Origin: Oscillospiraceae bacterium
GTDB lineage: Bacteria > Bacillota > Clostridia > Oscillospirales > Ruminococcaceae
Length of the DNA: 64,000 nucleotides
Assembly (NCBI GenBank): GCA_021201235.1
Contig: JAJQFI010000020.1
Location: 62,001 to 126,000, forward strand
Direction of reading: 5' to 3'
Made by a program: the position numbers and the translations under genes. The notes beneath the pieces were generated by a model, which saw only the letters and a list, made by a program, of their open reading frames with translations, was not told the origin of the DNA and searched no databases. Each line of letters starts with the position of its first letter. The first letter of the stretch is position 1. Of the stretch, positions 27,085 through 36,152 are shown piece after piece.

Positions 27085-27108
27085 CGGGCGGATGATATCC
27101 GCCCCTAC
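27085..27108. repeat. Short palindromic repeat, family B (partial copy)
   Basis: CGGGCGGATGATATCCGCCCC followed by TACAA. It matches the right end of the complete family B copy at 55499-55587 except for one base (G for A in the loop). It lies just downstream of the pdaA-like stop codon and could act as a transcript-end hairpin. The rest of the 26884-27112 gap is AT-rich with two copies of TTGACATTCA but no convincing gene. Confidence 0.6.
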
Positions 27109-27112
27109 AATT

Positions 27113-27979
27113 TTAGTTCTTCGTTACAAACGTATACCCATCAGCCAACATCGCATCTATAAAATCTCCCAGAATCTCTGCGTTGGTTGCAGATACTGAA
27201 TGGAGTAGATAGATTGCTCCCGGGTGGGCCCGGTCGATTAATTTCTGTAGCGATTCCTCCGGGTCGGGTTGGTTATCCACGTCCCAGTCGGCATAGGCAA
27301 AGCTCCAGAGAACCGTCGTATAGCCGAGGTCGCCCGTCACGGCGAGGCTGAGTTCACTGTATTCGCCCTTCGGCGGTTGGAAAAGAGTCATCTGCAGTCC
27401 GAAGTTCTCAATCATGTAGTCATGAAGATACATGATTTCTTCGGTCATCTCTTCGACATTAAGCTCCGGCATCGAGTAGTGATGCCACGAATGGCTCCCC
27501 ACGGTGTGACCCTCGTCAATCATCCTCTGAACCAGTTCCGGATTCCTCACTGCATAGTCATATACGACGAAGAACGTGGCTTTTACGCCCTTTTCTGCGA
27601 GTGTATCTAAGATTGCCGCAGTGTAGCCGTTCTCATAGCCTTGATCAAATGTCAACATGATGGTCTTCTCCTCGGTGTCCTGAATCGCTTCGGCGTTGTA
27701 CTCCCTGTACTCCTCGTTGAAGTCGAGAGCTCCCATCGGGCGGTTCAGGTCGTCGAAATTGACTCCCTGCCCATAGCCGTTAGATTCGGTTGAGAGATTG
27801 CTATAGTCATGCCGAAGATTACTCGATATCGGCTCTATAACATCCTCAACATCGCTCGAAACGGTCGGCTCTTCCTCTTGCGTTTCCTCGGAAACTGTAT
27901 TGACCTCAGCACAGCCCATAAGCAATCCGACCGACAAAGCCAAAGCCGCCAGCAATGCCAGTAATTTAGCTTTTCTCAT
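27113..27979 (-). CDS. pdaA: Polysaccharide deacetylase, PdaA-like (spore cortex delta-lactam)
   Basis: A 288-residue NodB-fold deacetylase beginning at ATG 27979, where GAAGGAGGG is well placed. The signal peptide ends in a lipobox LLMGC, and an acidic linker follows. The catalytic block reads LTFDQGYENGYT, the variant used in PdaA-type enzymes that make muramic delta-lactam in the spore cortex; the metal motif is GSHSWHH and a later TVLWSFAYADWD completes the site. In B. subtilis PdaA removes the acetyl group from muramic acid. Consistent with the germination genes in this window. Being lipid-anchored is less usual. Confidence 0.85.
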   Translation of the reverse strand: MRKAKLLALLAALALSVGLLMGCAEVNTVSEETQEEEPTVSSDVEDVIEPISSNLRHDYSNLSTESNGYGQGVNFDDLNRPMGALDFNEEYREYNAEAIQDTEEKTIMLTFDQGYENGYTAAILDTLAEKGVKATFFVVYDYAVRNPELVQRMIDEGHTVGSHSWHHYSMPELNVEEMTEEIMYLHDYMIENFGLQMTLFQPPKGEYSELSLAVTGDLGYTTVLWSFAYADWDVDNQPDPEESLQKLIDRAHPGAIYLLHSVSATNAEILGDFIDAMLADGYTFVTKN

Positions 27980-28072
27980 TTCGTTCCCTCCTTCTTTTGA
28001 ATCGCAAATGAATTGCAATCGCAAATGCTTGCGAACGCAAAAATAATATCCCACTTCCGGCTCAAAATATAC

Positions 28073-28105
28073 AAAAAAAGACCGCACCCTGATGGATGCG
28101 GTCCG
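28073..28105 (-). terminator. Intrinsic terminator of ireB
   Basis: Stem GACCGCA (28080-28086) / TGCGGTC (28097-28103), followed on the minus strand by seven U. Confidence 0.88.
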
Positions 28106-28132
28106 ATTTCAGCTTTTTTAAGAGTACAATTC

Positions 28133-28378
28133 TCACGAATTCAGATAGCTCTTGACCATTTCCTGCAAAAGCTCGTCGCGGTCGATGTGACGGATGAGGC
28201 TTCTTGCGTTGTTGTAGGTGGTTATATAGGTCGGGTCTTCCGAAAGAATGTAACCGACAATCTGGTTTACGGGATTGTAGCCTTTTTCAAGAAGTGCCTC
28301 ATACACGATGTTGAGAGTATTCTTAATCTCGTCCTTACGATCCTGCTTTACAGAAAATGTCATTGTCTGGTCGTGCAT
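28133..28378 (-). CDS. ireB: IreB family regulatory protein (UPF0297)
   Basis: An 81-residue protein nearly matching the invariant family pattern ([35 protein letters not shown] ... DPTYIT; shown here in short pieces: [25 protein letters not shown]). In Enterococcus IreB is phosphorylated on a threonine by the PASTA kinase IreK and regulates cephalosporin resistance. The gene is usually next to ruvX; here it is alone, with its own promoter and terminator. Confidence 0.93.
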   Translation of the reverse strand: MHDQTMTFSVKQDRKDEIKNTLNIVYEALLEKGYNPVNQIVGYILSEDPTYITTYNNARSLIRHIDRDELLQEMVKSYLNS

Positions 28379-28428
28379 ATATGGTCAGCTCCTTCAAAAA
28401 TTTGTTCTTCGTCGATAACGATACCTCT

Positions 28429-28457
28429 ATTATAACCCTTTGCGAGTAAAATAGCAA
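28429..28457 (-). promoter_or_regulatory. Sigma-A promoter of ireB
   Basis: TTGCTA (28452-28457), 17-bp spacer, TATAAT (28429-28434) on minus. Confidence 0.78.
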
Positions 28458-28481
28458 GAGCCCGAGCGAATTATTTTTCGA

Positions 28482-30872
28482 TTATCTGATTTCCGCGTCG
28501 ATGGTCTGGAGCGCCTTCTTTACTCTCTTGAGTGCGGCGTCAGCCTGCTCATCCGTAAGGGTTCCGTCGTGCGAACGCATGACAATCGAGAACGCAACCG
28601 ACTTCTTGCCGGAAAGAATCTGCTTGCCCTTGTAGACGTCGAAGAGAGTTATCTCCTCGAGGTTCGAGCCGACGGCGTTTGCAATCATCTTCTCGAGCGT
28701 TGCAACGGGGATTTCGTCGTCGCAGACAAGGGCTATGTCTCTCGAGATTGCCGGATACTTCGGAAGCGACTTATAGGTCTTTTCGGGAGCAACCGTCTCA
28801 AGAAGCTCGGTGATGTTGACCTTCGCAAAGTATGCTCTTGTGCCGATTCCGTAGTTTGAAAGAACATCGGGGTGAAACTCACCAAGGATTGCAAGCTGCT
28901 TGCCCTCATATGTCATGACGGCAACACGTCCCGGGTGGAACGCCGCAACCTCGTCGAAAATGCAATCACTGTCGGGTGCCGCATATTCGCAATCGTCATA
29001 GCCGAGGCTTGACATAAGGTCTTCGACTGCGCCCTTGATGTCGTAGAAGTCGCAGTTATCGCCGTACATTCCAAAAGCAAGTCTCAGCGGTTCACTCGGG
29101 AGCTCGTCAATGTTGCCGGTCGGGAGATATTCGTTTCCAACCTCGAAAAGTCTCGCCTTCGGATTGCGGTAATTATAGTTACGAGCCAAAGTCTCGCACA
29201 TCGACGGCATGATTGTGGTTCTCATAACGGAGGTGTCTTCGCCGAGAGGATTGGTGATGACGACGCACTTACGGAGCTTCGAGTCCTCGGGAAGCATTAT
29301 CTTGTCGTAATACTTCGGGGAGATGAACGCAAAAGTATTGATCTGGTTGAAGCCGAGAGCCGTGCAGGCGTTCTCGGTGTTAAGAACAAGCTTCTGCTTC
29401 GGAGTTCTCTGGGCGTCGGCAATGCCCTTGATGATGGTGCCGGGGATGTTGTTGTAGCCATAGAATCTGGCAATTTCCTCGGCGATATCCGCCTTCGATT
29501 CGATGTCGATTCTGAACGAAGGAGAATAAATGATTCCGTCCTTGACCTCGAATTCAAGCTTTTCAAGATACTTTATCATGTCCTCGGCGGGGATGTTTGT
29601 GCCAAGGAACTTGTTAGTCCAGTCGGGGTCGAAGGGAACGGTCGCCTGAGGCTTAGTGTTATAGTCGCAGTCGATGACGCCTCTGACGGGGTCGCCGCAG
29701 TCAAGGAGCTCGCAGAGTTCAAAAGCTCTGAGAATTGCCGGCATACAGCCGTGAGCGTCGAGACCCTTTTCGAATCTTGCCGAGGATTTGGTTCTCATGC
29801 CGAGCTTCTTGGCAGTTCTTCTGACGGATGCGCCGTCGAAGCATGCCGACTCGAAGACGACAGTTTCGGTGTCGTCCATGATTCCACTATACTCGCCGCC
29901 CATAACTCCGGCAACGGCAACAGGCTTCTTCTCGTCGGCGATTACGAGCATTTCAGGACTGAGTTCACGGACAACGCCGTCAAGAGTAGTGATGCTCTCG
30001 CCGGAAACAGCGTTTCTGACGCGAATCTTGCCGCCCTCGAGGTACTTGATGTCGAAAGCGTGCATCGGCTGACCGTATTCGAGCATGACGTAGTTTGTGA
30101 TGTCGACGAGATTGTTTATCGGTCTTACACCACTCGCTCTCAAGCGCTCTCTGAGCCATCTCGGAGACGGAGCGATTCTTATATTCTTCACAACGCCGCC
30201 GATATAGCGGTGGCAAAGCTCGGTGTTTTCAACCTTGACGTCGAGATACTTGTTTATGTCGTCCTCAACGCCCTTGTACTCGGGGTACTTGTAGTTGAAG
30301 GGCTTATTAAATGTAGCCGCCGCTTCTCTTGCGAGTCCGAGAACCGAAAGGCAATCTGCACGGTTCGAGGTGATTTCGAACTCGACGGTTGTGTCATCAA
30401 GACCGATAGCGGTGTGGATATCGTCGCCCGGCTTGCAGTCCTCCTCGATTACGAATACGCCCTCGGGGTCTGCATACGGGAAGTCATGAGTGGTGAGTCC
30501 AAGAGTATCCAAGCCGCAGAACATGCCGTAGCTCTCTACGCCTCTTATCTTGCCCTTCTTTATCTTGCCCTCGGGGAGGCTGGCGCCGTCAAGTGCTACA
30601 GGGACTAAATCCCCTTCTTTTACGTTTTTAGCATTGGTGACAATCTGCACCGGCTCGTCTTTGCCAATGTCAACTGAGCATACAAAGAGTGCATCGGCAT
30701 TTTCATGTTTGCCCTTCGAAAGAATTTTGCCGACAACGGTGTTAGTTATCTTTGAGGCCTCTTCTTCATAGCCCTCGACCTTCTGACCGGTCATGGTCAT
30801 GTCATAGCAGAAGTTCTTTATCGGCTCATCTACGTCCACATAATCGTGGAGCCATTTCATTGATAAATCCAT
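28482..30872 (-). CDS. pheT: Phenylalanine-tRNA ligase beta subunit
   Basis: A 796-residue subunit of the alpha2-beta2 enzyme that charges tRNA-Phe. Domain order is normal: tRNA-binding OB domain (GKILSKGKHENADALFVC), B3/B4 editing domain (ITSNRADCLSVLGLAREAA), B5, catalytic-like core (RTTIMPSMCETL), and C-terminal ferredoxin-like anticodon-binding domain (PKYPAISRDIAL). GGAGGG lies before the ATG. It is 15 bases after pheS; both are controlled by the T-box at 31953-32203. Confidence 0.97.
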   Translation of the reverse strand: MDLSMKWLHDYVDVDEPIKNFCYDMTMTGQKVEGYEEEASKITNTVVGKILSKGKHENADALFVCSVDIGKDEPVQIVTNAKNVKEGDLVPVALDGASLPEGKIKKGKIRGVESYGMFCGLDTLGLTTHDFPYADPEGVFVIEEDCKPGDDIHTAIGLDDTTVEFEITSNRADCLSVLGLAREAAATFNKPFNYKYPEYKGVEDDINKYLDVKVENTELCHRYIGGVVKNIRIAPSPRWLRERLRASGVRPINNLVDITNYVMLEYGQPMHAFDIKYLEGGKIRVRNAVSGESITTLDGVVRELSPEMLVIADEKKPVAVAGVMGGEYSGIMDDTETVVFESACFDGASVRRTAKKLGMRTKSSARFEKGLDAHGCMPAILRAFELCELLDCGDPVRGVIDCDYNTKPQATVPFDPDWTNKFLGTNIPAEDMIKYLEKLEFEVKDGIIYSPSFRIDIESKADIAEEIARFYGYNNIPGTIIKGIADAQRTPKQKLVLNTENACTALGFNQINTFAFISPKYYDKIMLPEDSKLRKCVVITNPLGEDTSVMRTTIMPSMCETLARNYNYRNPKARLFEVGNEYLPTGNIDELPSEPLRLAFGMYGDNCDFYDIKGAVEDLMSSLGYDDCEYAAPDSDCIFDEVAAFHPGRVAVMTYEGKQLAILGEFHPDVLSNYGIGTRAYFAKVNITELLETVAPEKTYKSLPKYPAISRDIALVCDDEIPVATLEKMIANAVGSNLEEITLFDVYKGKQILSGKKSVAFSIVMRSHDGTLTDEQADAALKRVKKALQTIDAEIR

Positions 30873-30887
30873 CTATTTCACCCTCCC

Positions 30888-31910
30888 TCAGAACTGTTCA
30901 AGGAACCGAAGGTCGTTCTCATAGAGAAGCCTCATGTCGTTGATTCCGTATTTACGCATTGCGATTCTTTCAAGCCCCAAGCCGAAAGCGAAGCCGGAAT
31001 AGACGGTTGAATCTATGCCGCAGGTCTCAAGAACCTTCGGGTGAACCATGCCGGCGCCGAGGAGCTCGACATATCCCTCACCCTTGCACATGCTGCAGCC
31101 CTTGCCGCCGCAGTTGAAGCACTGGATATCAACCTCTGCAGAAGGCTCGGTGAACGGGAAGTGATGCGGACGAAGTCTGATTTTTGCGTCCTCGCCGTAG
31201 AGTCTCTTCATAAGAAGCTCCAAGGTTCCGATCAAATCGCCCATGGTGATGCCCTTGTCGACGACCAAAGCCTCGACCTGATTGAATATTGGCGAGTGGG
31301 TCGCATCGACGGCGTCGGAGCGGTAAACTCTTCCGGAAGCGATGACTCTTATCGGGGGCTTGTGGTTCTCCATAACGCGAATCTGGATAGCGGAGGTCTG
31401 GGTTCTTAAGAGCACCTTATCCGAAATATAGAAAGTGTCCTGAGTGTCTCTTGCGGGGTGATCCGGCGGGAGATTCAGAGCCTCGAAGTTATAATAGTCA
31501 TACTCGACCTCGGGTCCTTCGGCAATAGAGAAGCCCATGCCGAGGAATATCTCCTCTACTTCATGCAAAACCGAATTGATTGGATGGAGATTTCCGATGT
31601 CGTGATGATGCCCTGGGAGAGTTACGTCAAGCTTCTCCTCCTTGAGCTTCTTTGCGGCGGAGACTGCGAGGATTTCGGCACCTCTTGCCGAGATAGCCTG
31701 CTCGATATTAGCGCGAATCTTGTTTGCAAGCTGTCCGACGACCGGTCTTTCCTCCGCCGGAAGAGTGGACATCTGCTTTAGAATTGCGGTGAGCTCGCCC
31801 TTCTTGCCTAAAAATCTGACACGAAGATTTTCGAGGTCCTGAGCACTCTGGTCCTTTTCGAGTTCCTCTTTCGCCCGTCTTTCGATGTCCTGAAGATCCT
31901 GATTAATCAT
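30888..31910 (-). CDS. pheS: Phenylalanine-tRNA ligase alpha subunit
   Basis: A 340-residue catalytic subunit. An N-terminal coiled coil is followed by the class II core: motif 2 with FPFTEPSAEVD, a four-cysteine segment CFNCGGKGCSMC often found in PheS, motif 3 FGLGLERIAM. Normal length. It forms an operon with pheT and carries a T-box leader. Confidence 0.97.
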   Translation of the reverse strand: MINQDLQDIERRAKEELEKDQSAQDLENLRVRFLGKKGELTAILKQMSTLPAEERPVVGQLANKIRANIEQAISARGAEILAVSAAKKLKEEKLDVTLPGHHHDIGNLHPINSVLHEVEEIFLGMGFSIAEGPEVEYDYYNFEALNLPPDHPARDTQDTFYISDKVLLRTQTSAIQIRVMENHKPPIRVIASGRVYRSDAVDATHSPIFNQVEALVVDKGITMGDLIGTLELLMKRLYGEDAKIRLRPHHFPFTEPSAEVDIQCFNCGGKGCSMCKGEGYVELLGAGMVHPKVLETCGIDSTVYSGFAFGLGLERIAMRKYGINDMRLLYENDLRFLEQF

Positions 31911-31952
31911 GCGTTATTCATTTCCTTTCTGTCGAGGATATAGCGGTAACAA

Positions 31953-32203
31953 TAAAAACAGCTCATCCCAAACGGGACAAGCCAAGCCTGCAACCACCCA
32001 TTTTCGGGAGCCGACACTCCTTAACGCCTTAACGTGGCGTAACCGTTTTCGCCTACAGTCGAAACACGATTTCAGCAAAACCGCTCGGAAGTGAACTTCG
32101 ATGGGAGATGGATTACCCCGCTCTCAGCAACGGCTCAAAGCCGTGCGGGACTCTCTTTAAAGCACCCTGCCCTCTACTCTCTTCGTCACAGCGTTTCATA
32201 TAC
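31953..32203 (-). promoter_or_regulatory. T-box riboswitch upstream of pheST (tRNA-Phe)
   Basis: Read on minus: an AGAGAGTCCCGC ... GCTGAGAGCGGGG helix (32116-32157) at the base of stem I; the specifier region GAAGTTCACTTCC with UUC (Phe) at 32093-32095; the T-box region ATGGGTGGTTGCAGG near 31987-32001, whose UGGU can pair with the ACCA end of tRNA-Phe; and a terminator (stem 31961-31969 / 31974-31982, then UGUUUUU). Uncharged tRNA-Phe should stabilise the antiterminator and switch on pheST. The conserved ACCGCG after UGGN is degenerate here. Confidence 0.88.
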
Positions 32204-32209
32204 AAGGTT

Positions 32210-32238
32210 ATTATAACACGTCGCAAAACCGATTTCAA
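32210..32238 (-). promoter_or_regulatory. Sigma-A promoter of the pheST T-box transcript
   Basis: TTGAAA (32233-32238), 17-bp spacer, TATAAT (32210-32215) on minus; transcription should start near 32203. Confidence 0.85.
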
Positions 32239-32306
32239 CTGTTTTTTCACAAAATTTTGCAAAATAAAAAGAGGGCGACGCAAAACCGCCCTCTTTCATG
32301 GAAAAA

Positions 32307-32936
32307 TCAGATTTTTGAATAGCCGAAGCTGTTGACAATGGCGTCGACCTTCTGCCCTGCCTGACACATCGGGCACTCGTGCTGAACGAATGTCTGGTAG
32401 CCGTTGATGTCGTCGGGAGTGAAGACGCTGTGAACGGGGATTCTGTTCGACTCGGAAATTGCCGAGAAGATTGATGAGATTGCGACAAGCTCGCCGTTAT
32501 AGTAGTTCAGGCACTCGATTGCACGGTTGATGGTCTTGCCGGTCGAGACAGACGAGATGAGCAGAAGCACCCTCTTGCCCCAGATTTGCTTCTGGATATT
32601 GTCGCGGAAAATCATCTGGTTATTAGAGTTGAGCTCGGGAGTGATGACGGAAACGTCCTCGCCCTGATTGATTCCGTCCGAGGAAAGGCTCTCCGCCAGG
32701 AAAGCACCGAGCATTTCGGTCCCTTCCATGCAGATGATGGTGTCAATCGGAGTCGAAGAATAGGTTGCGGCAATCTGAGCGGCGGCATCCTTCGCCATCT
32801 TGTGACTGGTCTTGATTTTCGTCATGTCGATGTAGTAGTTGATGTGCGAGTGGTTGGTGGCAAAATGCCCGGGAATTATGCTGATTTTAATCTTGCGATT
32901 CTTTCTTGATTCAATGGTAATAGCTCTGCCTTCCAT
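32307..32936 (-). CDS. Phosphoribosyltransferase-like protein
   Basis: A 209-residue protein starting MEGRAITIESRKN at ATG 32936 (AAGGAGG 9 bases upstream). The middle has the PRTase-fold segments IDTIICMEGTEMLGAFLAE and VLLLISSVSTGKTINRAI, the latter aligning with the PRPP loop. The two acidic residues that normally precede the TGKT turn are serines here (ISSVSTGKT). A C-terminal CPMC pair may bind metal. It resembles genes annotated as orotate phosphoribosyltransferase in Clostridia, but without the acidic pair PRPP catalysis is uncertain; a regulatory role like PurR or PyrR is possible. Monocistronic. Confidence 0.7.
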   Translation of the reverse strand: MEGRAITIESRKNRKIKISIIPGHFATNHSHINYYIDMTKIKTSHKMAKDAAAQIAATYSSTPIDTIICMEGTEMLGAFLAESLSSDGINQGEDVSVITPELNSNNQMIFRDNIQKQIWGKRVLLLISSVSTGKTINRAIECLNYYNGELVAISSIFSAISESNRIPVHSVFTPDDINGYQTFVQHECPMCQAGQKVDAIVNSFGYSKI

Positions 32937-32978
32937 AATTTTATCCTCCTTGAAAAGATAGTCTTGGTGATGGTAGTA

Positions 32979-33007
32979 ATTATAACACATTTTTTGAACG
33001 AAATCAA
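32979..33007 (-). promoter_or_regulatory. Sigma-A promoter of the phosphoribosyltransferase-like gene
   Basis: TTGATT (33002-33007), 17-bp spacer, TATAAT (32979-32984) on minus, diverging from the toxin-antitoxin promoter. Confidence 0.78.
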
Positions 33008-33079
33008 GAGGGGATTTGTGATTTGTAACTAACAACCCGCAAAAATAAACTAAAAATTCGCCTTGTGTTGAACTTATGA

Positions 33080-33128
33080 ACCTATCAGGTGCAAATCTAT
33101 TGACAAAATGCACCTATCAGGTTATAAT
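33080..33128 (+). promoter_or_regulatory. Toxin-antitoxin promoter with two identical operator palindromes
   Basis: TTGACA (33100-33105), 17-bp spacer, TATAAT (33123-33128). The 11-bp sequence ACCTATCAGGT (arms ACCT/AGGT) occurs twice, at 33080-33090 upstream of the -35 and at 33112-33122 filling the spacer up to the -10. The centres are 32 bp apart, about three helical turns, so bound repressor dimers would lie on one face. Likely the autoregulatory operator of the RelB-type antitoxin. Confidence 0.82.
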
Positions 33129-33150
33129 ATAAGTACAAGGAGGTGTTGAT

Positions 33151-33450
33151 ATGGCTTTATCAACTTTCAGCGTAAGAATGGATGAGGGCTTGAAGAAGCA
33201 GTTTGACGCTTTGTGCGCCGATTTTGGGATGAACGCAACCACGGCATTCAACGTGTTTGCCCGAGCTGTTGTCAGAGAGAGAAAGATTCCGTTTGAGATT
33301 CAGGCTTCCGACGAAATCACAAGACAAAGCGGAATGCAAGCCTTCGCAACGCTTCGCGCCGAAGCCAAGGAAAACGGCATTCAGGATCTGAGCCTTGACG
33401 AAATCAACGAGGAAATCAGACTTACAAGAAGCGAGCGTGATGTGGAGTGA
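33151..33450 (+). CDS. RelB/DinJ family antitoxin
   Basis: A 99-residue protein with an N-terminal ribbon-helix-helix domain: STFSVRMDEGLKKQFDALC is the RelB/DinJ start, followed by GMNATTAFNVFARAVV and the IPFEI segment. The C-terminal part is charged and probably wraps the toxin. AAGGAGG is well placed. The stop codon overlaps the GTG start of the next gene by 4 bases. The partner is a PIN-domain protein rather than RelE/YafQ. Confidence 0.88.
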   Translation: MALSTFSVRMDEGLKKQFDALCADFGMNATTAFNVFARAVVRERKIPFEIQASDEITRQSGMQAFATLRAEAKENGIQDLSLDEINEEIRLTRSERDVE

Positions 33451-33860
33451 TTTGCTATGCGGTGATAGACACGAACGTCCTCGTATCTGCGCTTCTTTCG
33501 AGCCACGAGGATGCCGCCACCGTTCAGATAGTCGGAAAGCTATTCTCGGGCGAGATAATTCCGCTGTTCAGCAAGGAGATTCTTGACGAATATAACGACG
33601 TTCTCCGAAGAAAGAAATTCGGATTTTCAAACGAGGCAATCAGCTTGATGCTTCGCACCATCGAAAAGTTCGGCGAACCGGTTGCACCAACACCAACCGG
33701 TGAAGTTCTCCCAGACATGAAGGACCTGCCGTTTTACGAGGTGGTTCTCGAAAAGCAGGACAGCGATGCGTACCTCGTAACGGGAAACATCCGGCACTTT
33801 CCCGCAAAGCCGTTTATCGTCACTGCCCGAGAACTCTTAGACATTCTGAATCAAAGCTAA
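33447..33860 (+). CDS. PIN-domain toxin (VapC-like, PIN_3 type)
   Basis: A 137-residue predicted ribonuclease with a GTG start in the overlap GTGA. PIN acidic residues appear in VIDTNVLVSALLS (Asp), SKEILDEYNDVL (Glu), and the C-terminal DSDAYLVTGNIRHFP (Asp), the typical pattern of the putative PIN toxin family. VapC-like toxins cleave tRNA or rRNA. Paired with a RelB-type antitoxin in one operon that ends at the terminator at 33865. Confidence 0.88.
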   Translation: MICYAVIDTNVLVSALLSSHEDAATVQIVGKLFSGEIIPLFSKEILDEYNDVLRRKKFGFSNEAISLMLRTIEKFGEPVAPTPTGEVLPDMKDLPFYEVVLEKQDSDAYLVTGNIRHFPAKPFIVTARELLDILNQS

Positions 33861-33864
33861 AGCG

Positions 33865-33894
33865 AACTCCCTGCCGTGTGGTAGGGAGTTTTTT
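33865..33894 (+). terminator. Intrinsic terminator of the toxin-antitoxin operon
   Basis: Stem AACTCCCT (33865-33872) / AGGGAGTT (33883-33890), then TTTT. Lies between convergent genes; the gph stop codon is 5 bases away. Confidence 0.87.
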
Positions 33895-33898
33895 ATGC

Positions 33899-34546
33899 CT
33901 AAACTATTTTCAGTATCTCCCCCGGCTCATCCACTATAAAATCCGCTCCTGCTTCGATGAGAGATTCACGGCTTCTGAAGCCCCAGGTGCAGGCGATGCA
34001 GGGGATGCCGGCATTGTGGGCGGTCTCGATGTCGGTGCCCGAGTCGCCGATGTGAATAGCTTCGGACTTGTCTGCACCCGACTGTTCAATCAGATAGTTC
34101 TCATAGCTCGGGTCGGGCTTTCGGGGGAAGCCCTGCCCGCTTCCGGTGACGAGCTCGAAGGTGCCTTCAGGGAAGCAAGCCTCAATTATCTTACTTGCAA
34201 ACTGATAGGGCTTGTTTGTCAGAACGTAGAGCCTGAGTCCCGAGTCCTTAAGAGCCTTCACAACCTCGGGGATGCCGTCATAGACCCGTGATTTATCGAG
34301 ATAATGGGCGGCATAATGGTTGCAGAAGAGGTCATGAGCCTTGTTTAAAAGCTCCTCGTCGTCACGAAGATTCTCGGGAAGAGAGCGTTTGACGAGCATA
34401 AGCGTGCCGTTGCCGACATATGAGATGTATTCTTCCGTCGTGTGTATTGGAAGCCCAAGCTCTGCAAGTGCCGCACTGACGCTGTCTCCCAAATCTTCGG
34501 CGGTGTCGACAAGGGTTCCGTCGAGGTCAAATATTACGGTTTTCAT
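33899..34546 (-). CDS. gph: HAD hydrolase, phosphoglycolate phosphatase-like
   Basis: A 215-residue HAD phosphatase with motif I FDLDGTLVDT, a helical cap (PIHTTEEYISYVGNG is the Gph/PGMB-type cap motif), motif II VLTNKP, motif III RKPDPS lysine, and motif IV GDSGTDIETAHNAG. Most like phosphoglycolate or pyrophosphate phosphatases. GGAGG precedes the ATG and overlaps the tgt stop codon region (2-base gap), so it is co-transcribed with tgt. Confidence 0.85.
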   Translation of the reverse strand: MKTVIFDLDGTLVDTAEDLGDSVSAALAELGLPIHTTEEYISYVGNGTLMLVKRSLPENLRDDEELLNKAHDLFCNHYAAHYLDKSRVYDGIPEVVKALKDSGLRLYVLTNKPYQFASKIIEACFPEGTFELVTGSGQGFPRKPDPSYENYLIEQSGADKSEAIHIGDSGTDIETAHNAGIPCIACTWGFRSRESLIEAGADFIVDEPGEILKIV

Positions 34547-34548
34547 GG

Positions 34549-35820
<1,272 letters not shown>

Positions 35821-35875
35821 TTACGACATGAGGAGTGACGGTAAACCTCTTATCTTTTCAGAGGGAGGTGATAAC

Positions 35876-35971
35876 GTGTCGATTTTAGAAGTCATTGCAC
35901 TCCTTAATCTACTCGCCGTTGTTATCTTCGGAGTAATTGGAGTTTTCCAAAACAACAATAAAAAGAAATAA
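35876..35971 (+). CDS. 31-residue hydrophobic peptide, candidate type I toxin
   Basis: GTG start (VSILEVIALLNLLAVVIF ... NNNKKK), one transmembrane segment (about residues 3-23) and a basic Asn/Lys tail, the layout of holin-like or Fst/TxpA-type toxins. GAGGGAGGTGATAAC gives a very strong ribosome-binding site. The leader at 35836-35847 (TGACGGTAAACC) can pair with 35989-36000 downstream of the stop (11 of 12), a long-range interaction that would fold the mRNA. A convergent promoter at 36070-36098 drives an antisense RNA over the 3' end. Function is inferred from layout and is not proven. Confidence 0.6.
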   Translation: MSILEVIALLNLLAVVIFGVIGVFQNNNKKK

Positions 35972-35972
35972 C

Positions 35973-36064
35973 CGCAACCTAATGTGACGGTTTACGGTCA
36001 ATCTTCAAGTACTTTTTATTTAGAGGTTGCGCCTAAACTGCTAGCACAGTTTCGTCTCCTCATG
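35973..36064 (-). ncRNA. Predicted antisense RNA to the small toxin-like mRNA
   Basis: Transcribed from the minus-strand promoter at 36070-36098, starting near 36064. Its 5' end GACATGAGGAG equals the 5' end of the sense transcript. It has an early hairpin (AAACTG-TGCTAG-CAGTTT) and contains CGCAACCT / AGGTTGCG arms (35973-35980, 36024-36031) also present in the sense mRNA 3' region. The 3' end is not determined; it may extend to the hairpin at 35756. Confidence 0.5.
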
Positions 36065-36069
36065 TCATT

Positions 36070-36098
36070 ATTATACGCCACTCTTTCCTCTTTGTCAA
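36070..36098 (-). promoter_or_regulatory. Convergent antisense promoter
   Basis: On minus TTGACA (36093-36098), 17-bp spacer, TATAAT (36070-36075): full consensus, facing the sense promoter about 250 bp away. Confidence 0.82.
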
Positions 36099-36110
36099 GA
36101 GGAATTTTTT

Positions 36111-36152
36111 TGCATATTTATATGTGCATATTTATATGCGTATATTTATATA
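36111..36152. repeat. Three-unit 14-bp tandem repeat
   Basis: TGCATATTTATATG at 36111-36124, an exact copy at 36125-36138, and a diverged CGTATATTTATATA at 36139-36152. AT-rich, directly abutting the stop codon of the membrane protein gene on minus. Confidence 0.75.

Noticed and set aside
28000-28040. Repeated CGCAAATG sequence before pdaA as an operator
   Set aside because: There are two short copies without symmetry or a recognisable promoter next to them; too weak to call.
29751-30608. Plus-strand open frame of 285 codons
   Set aside because: It is antisense to pheT and shows no recognisable domain or ribosome-binding site.
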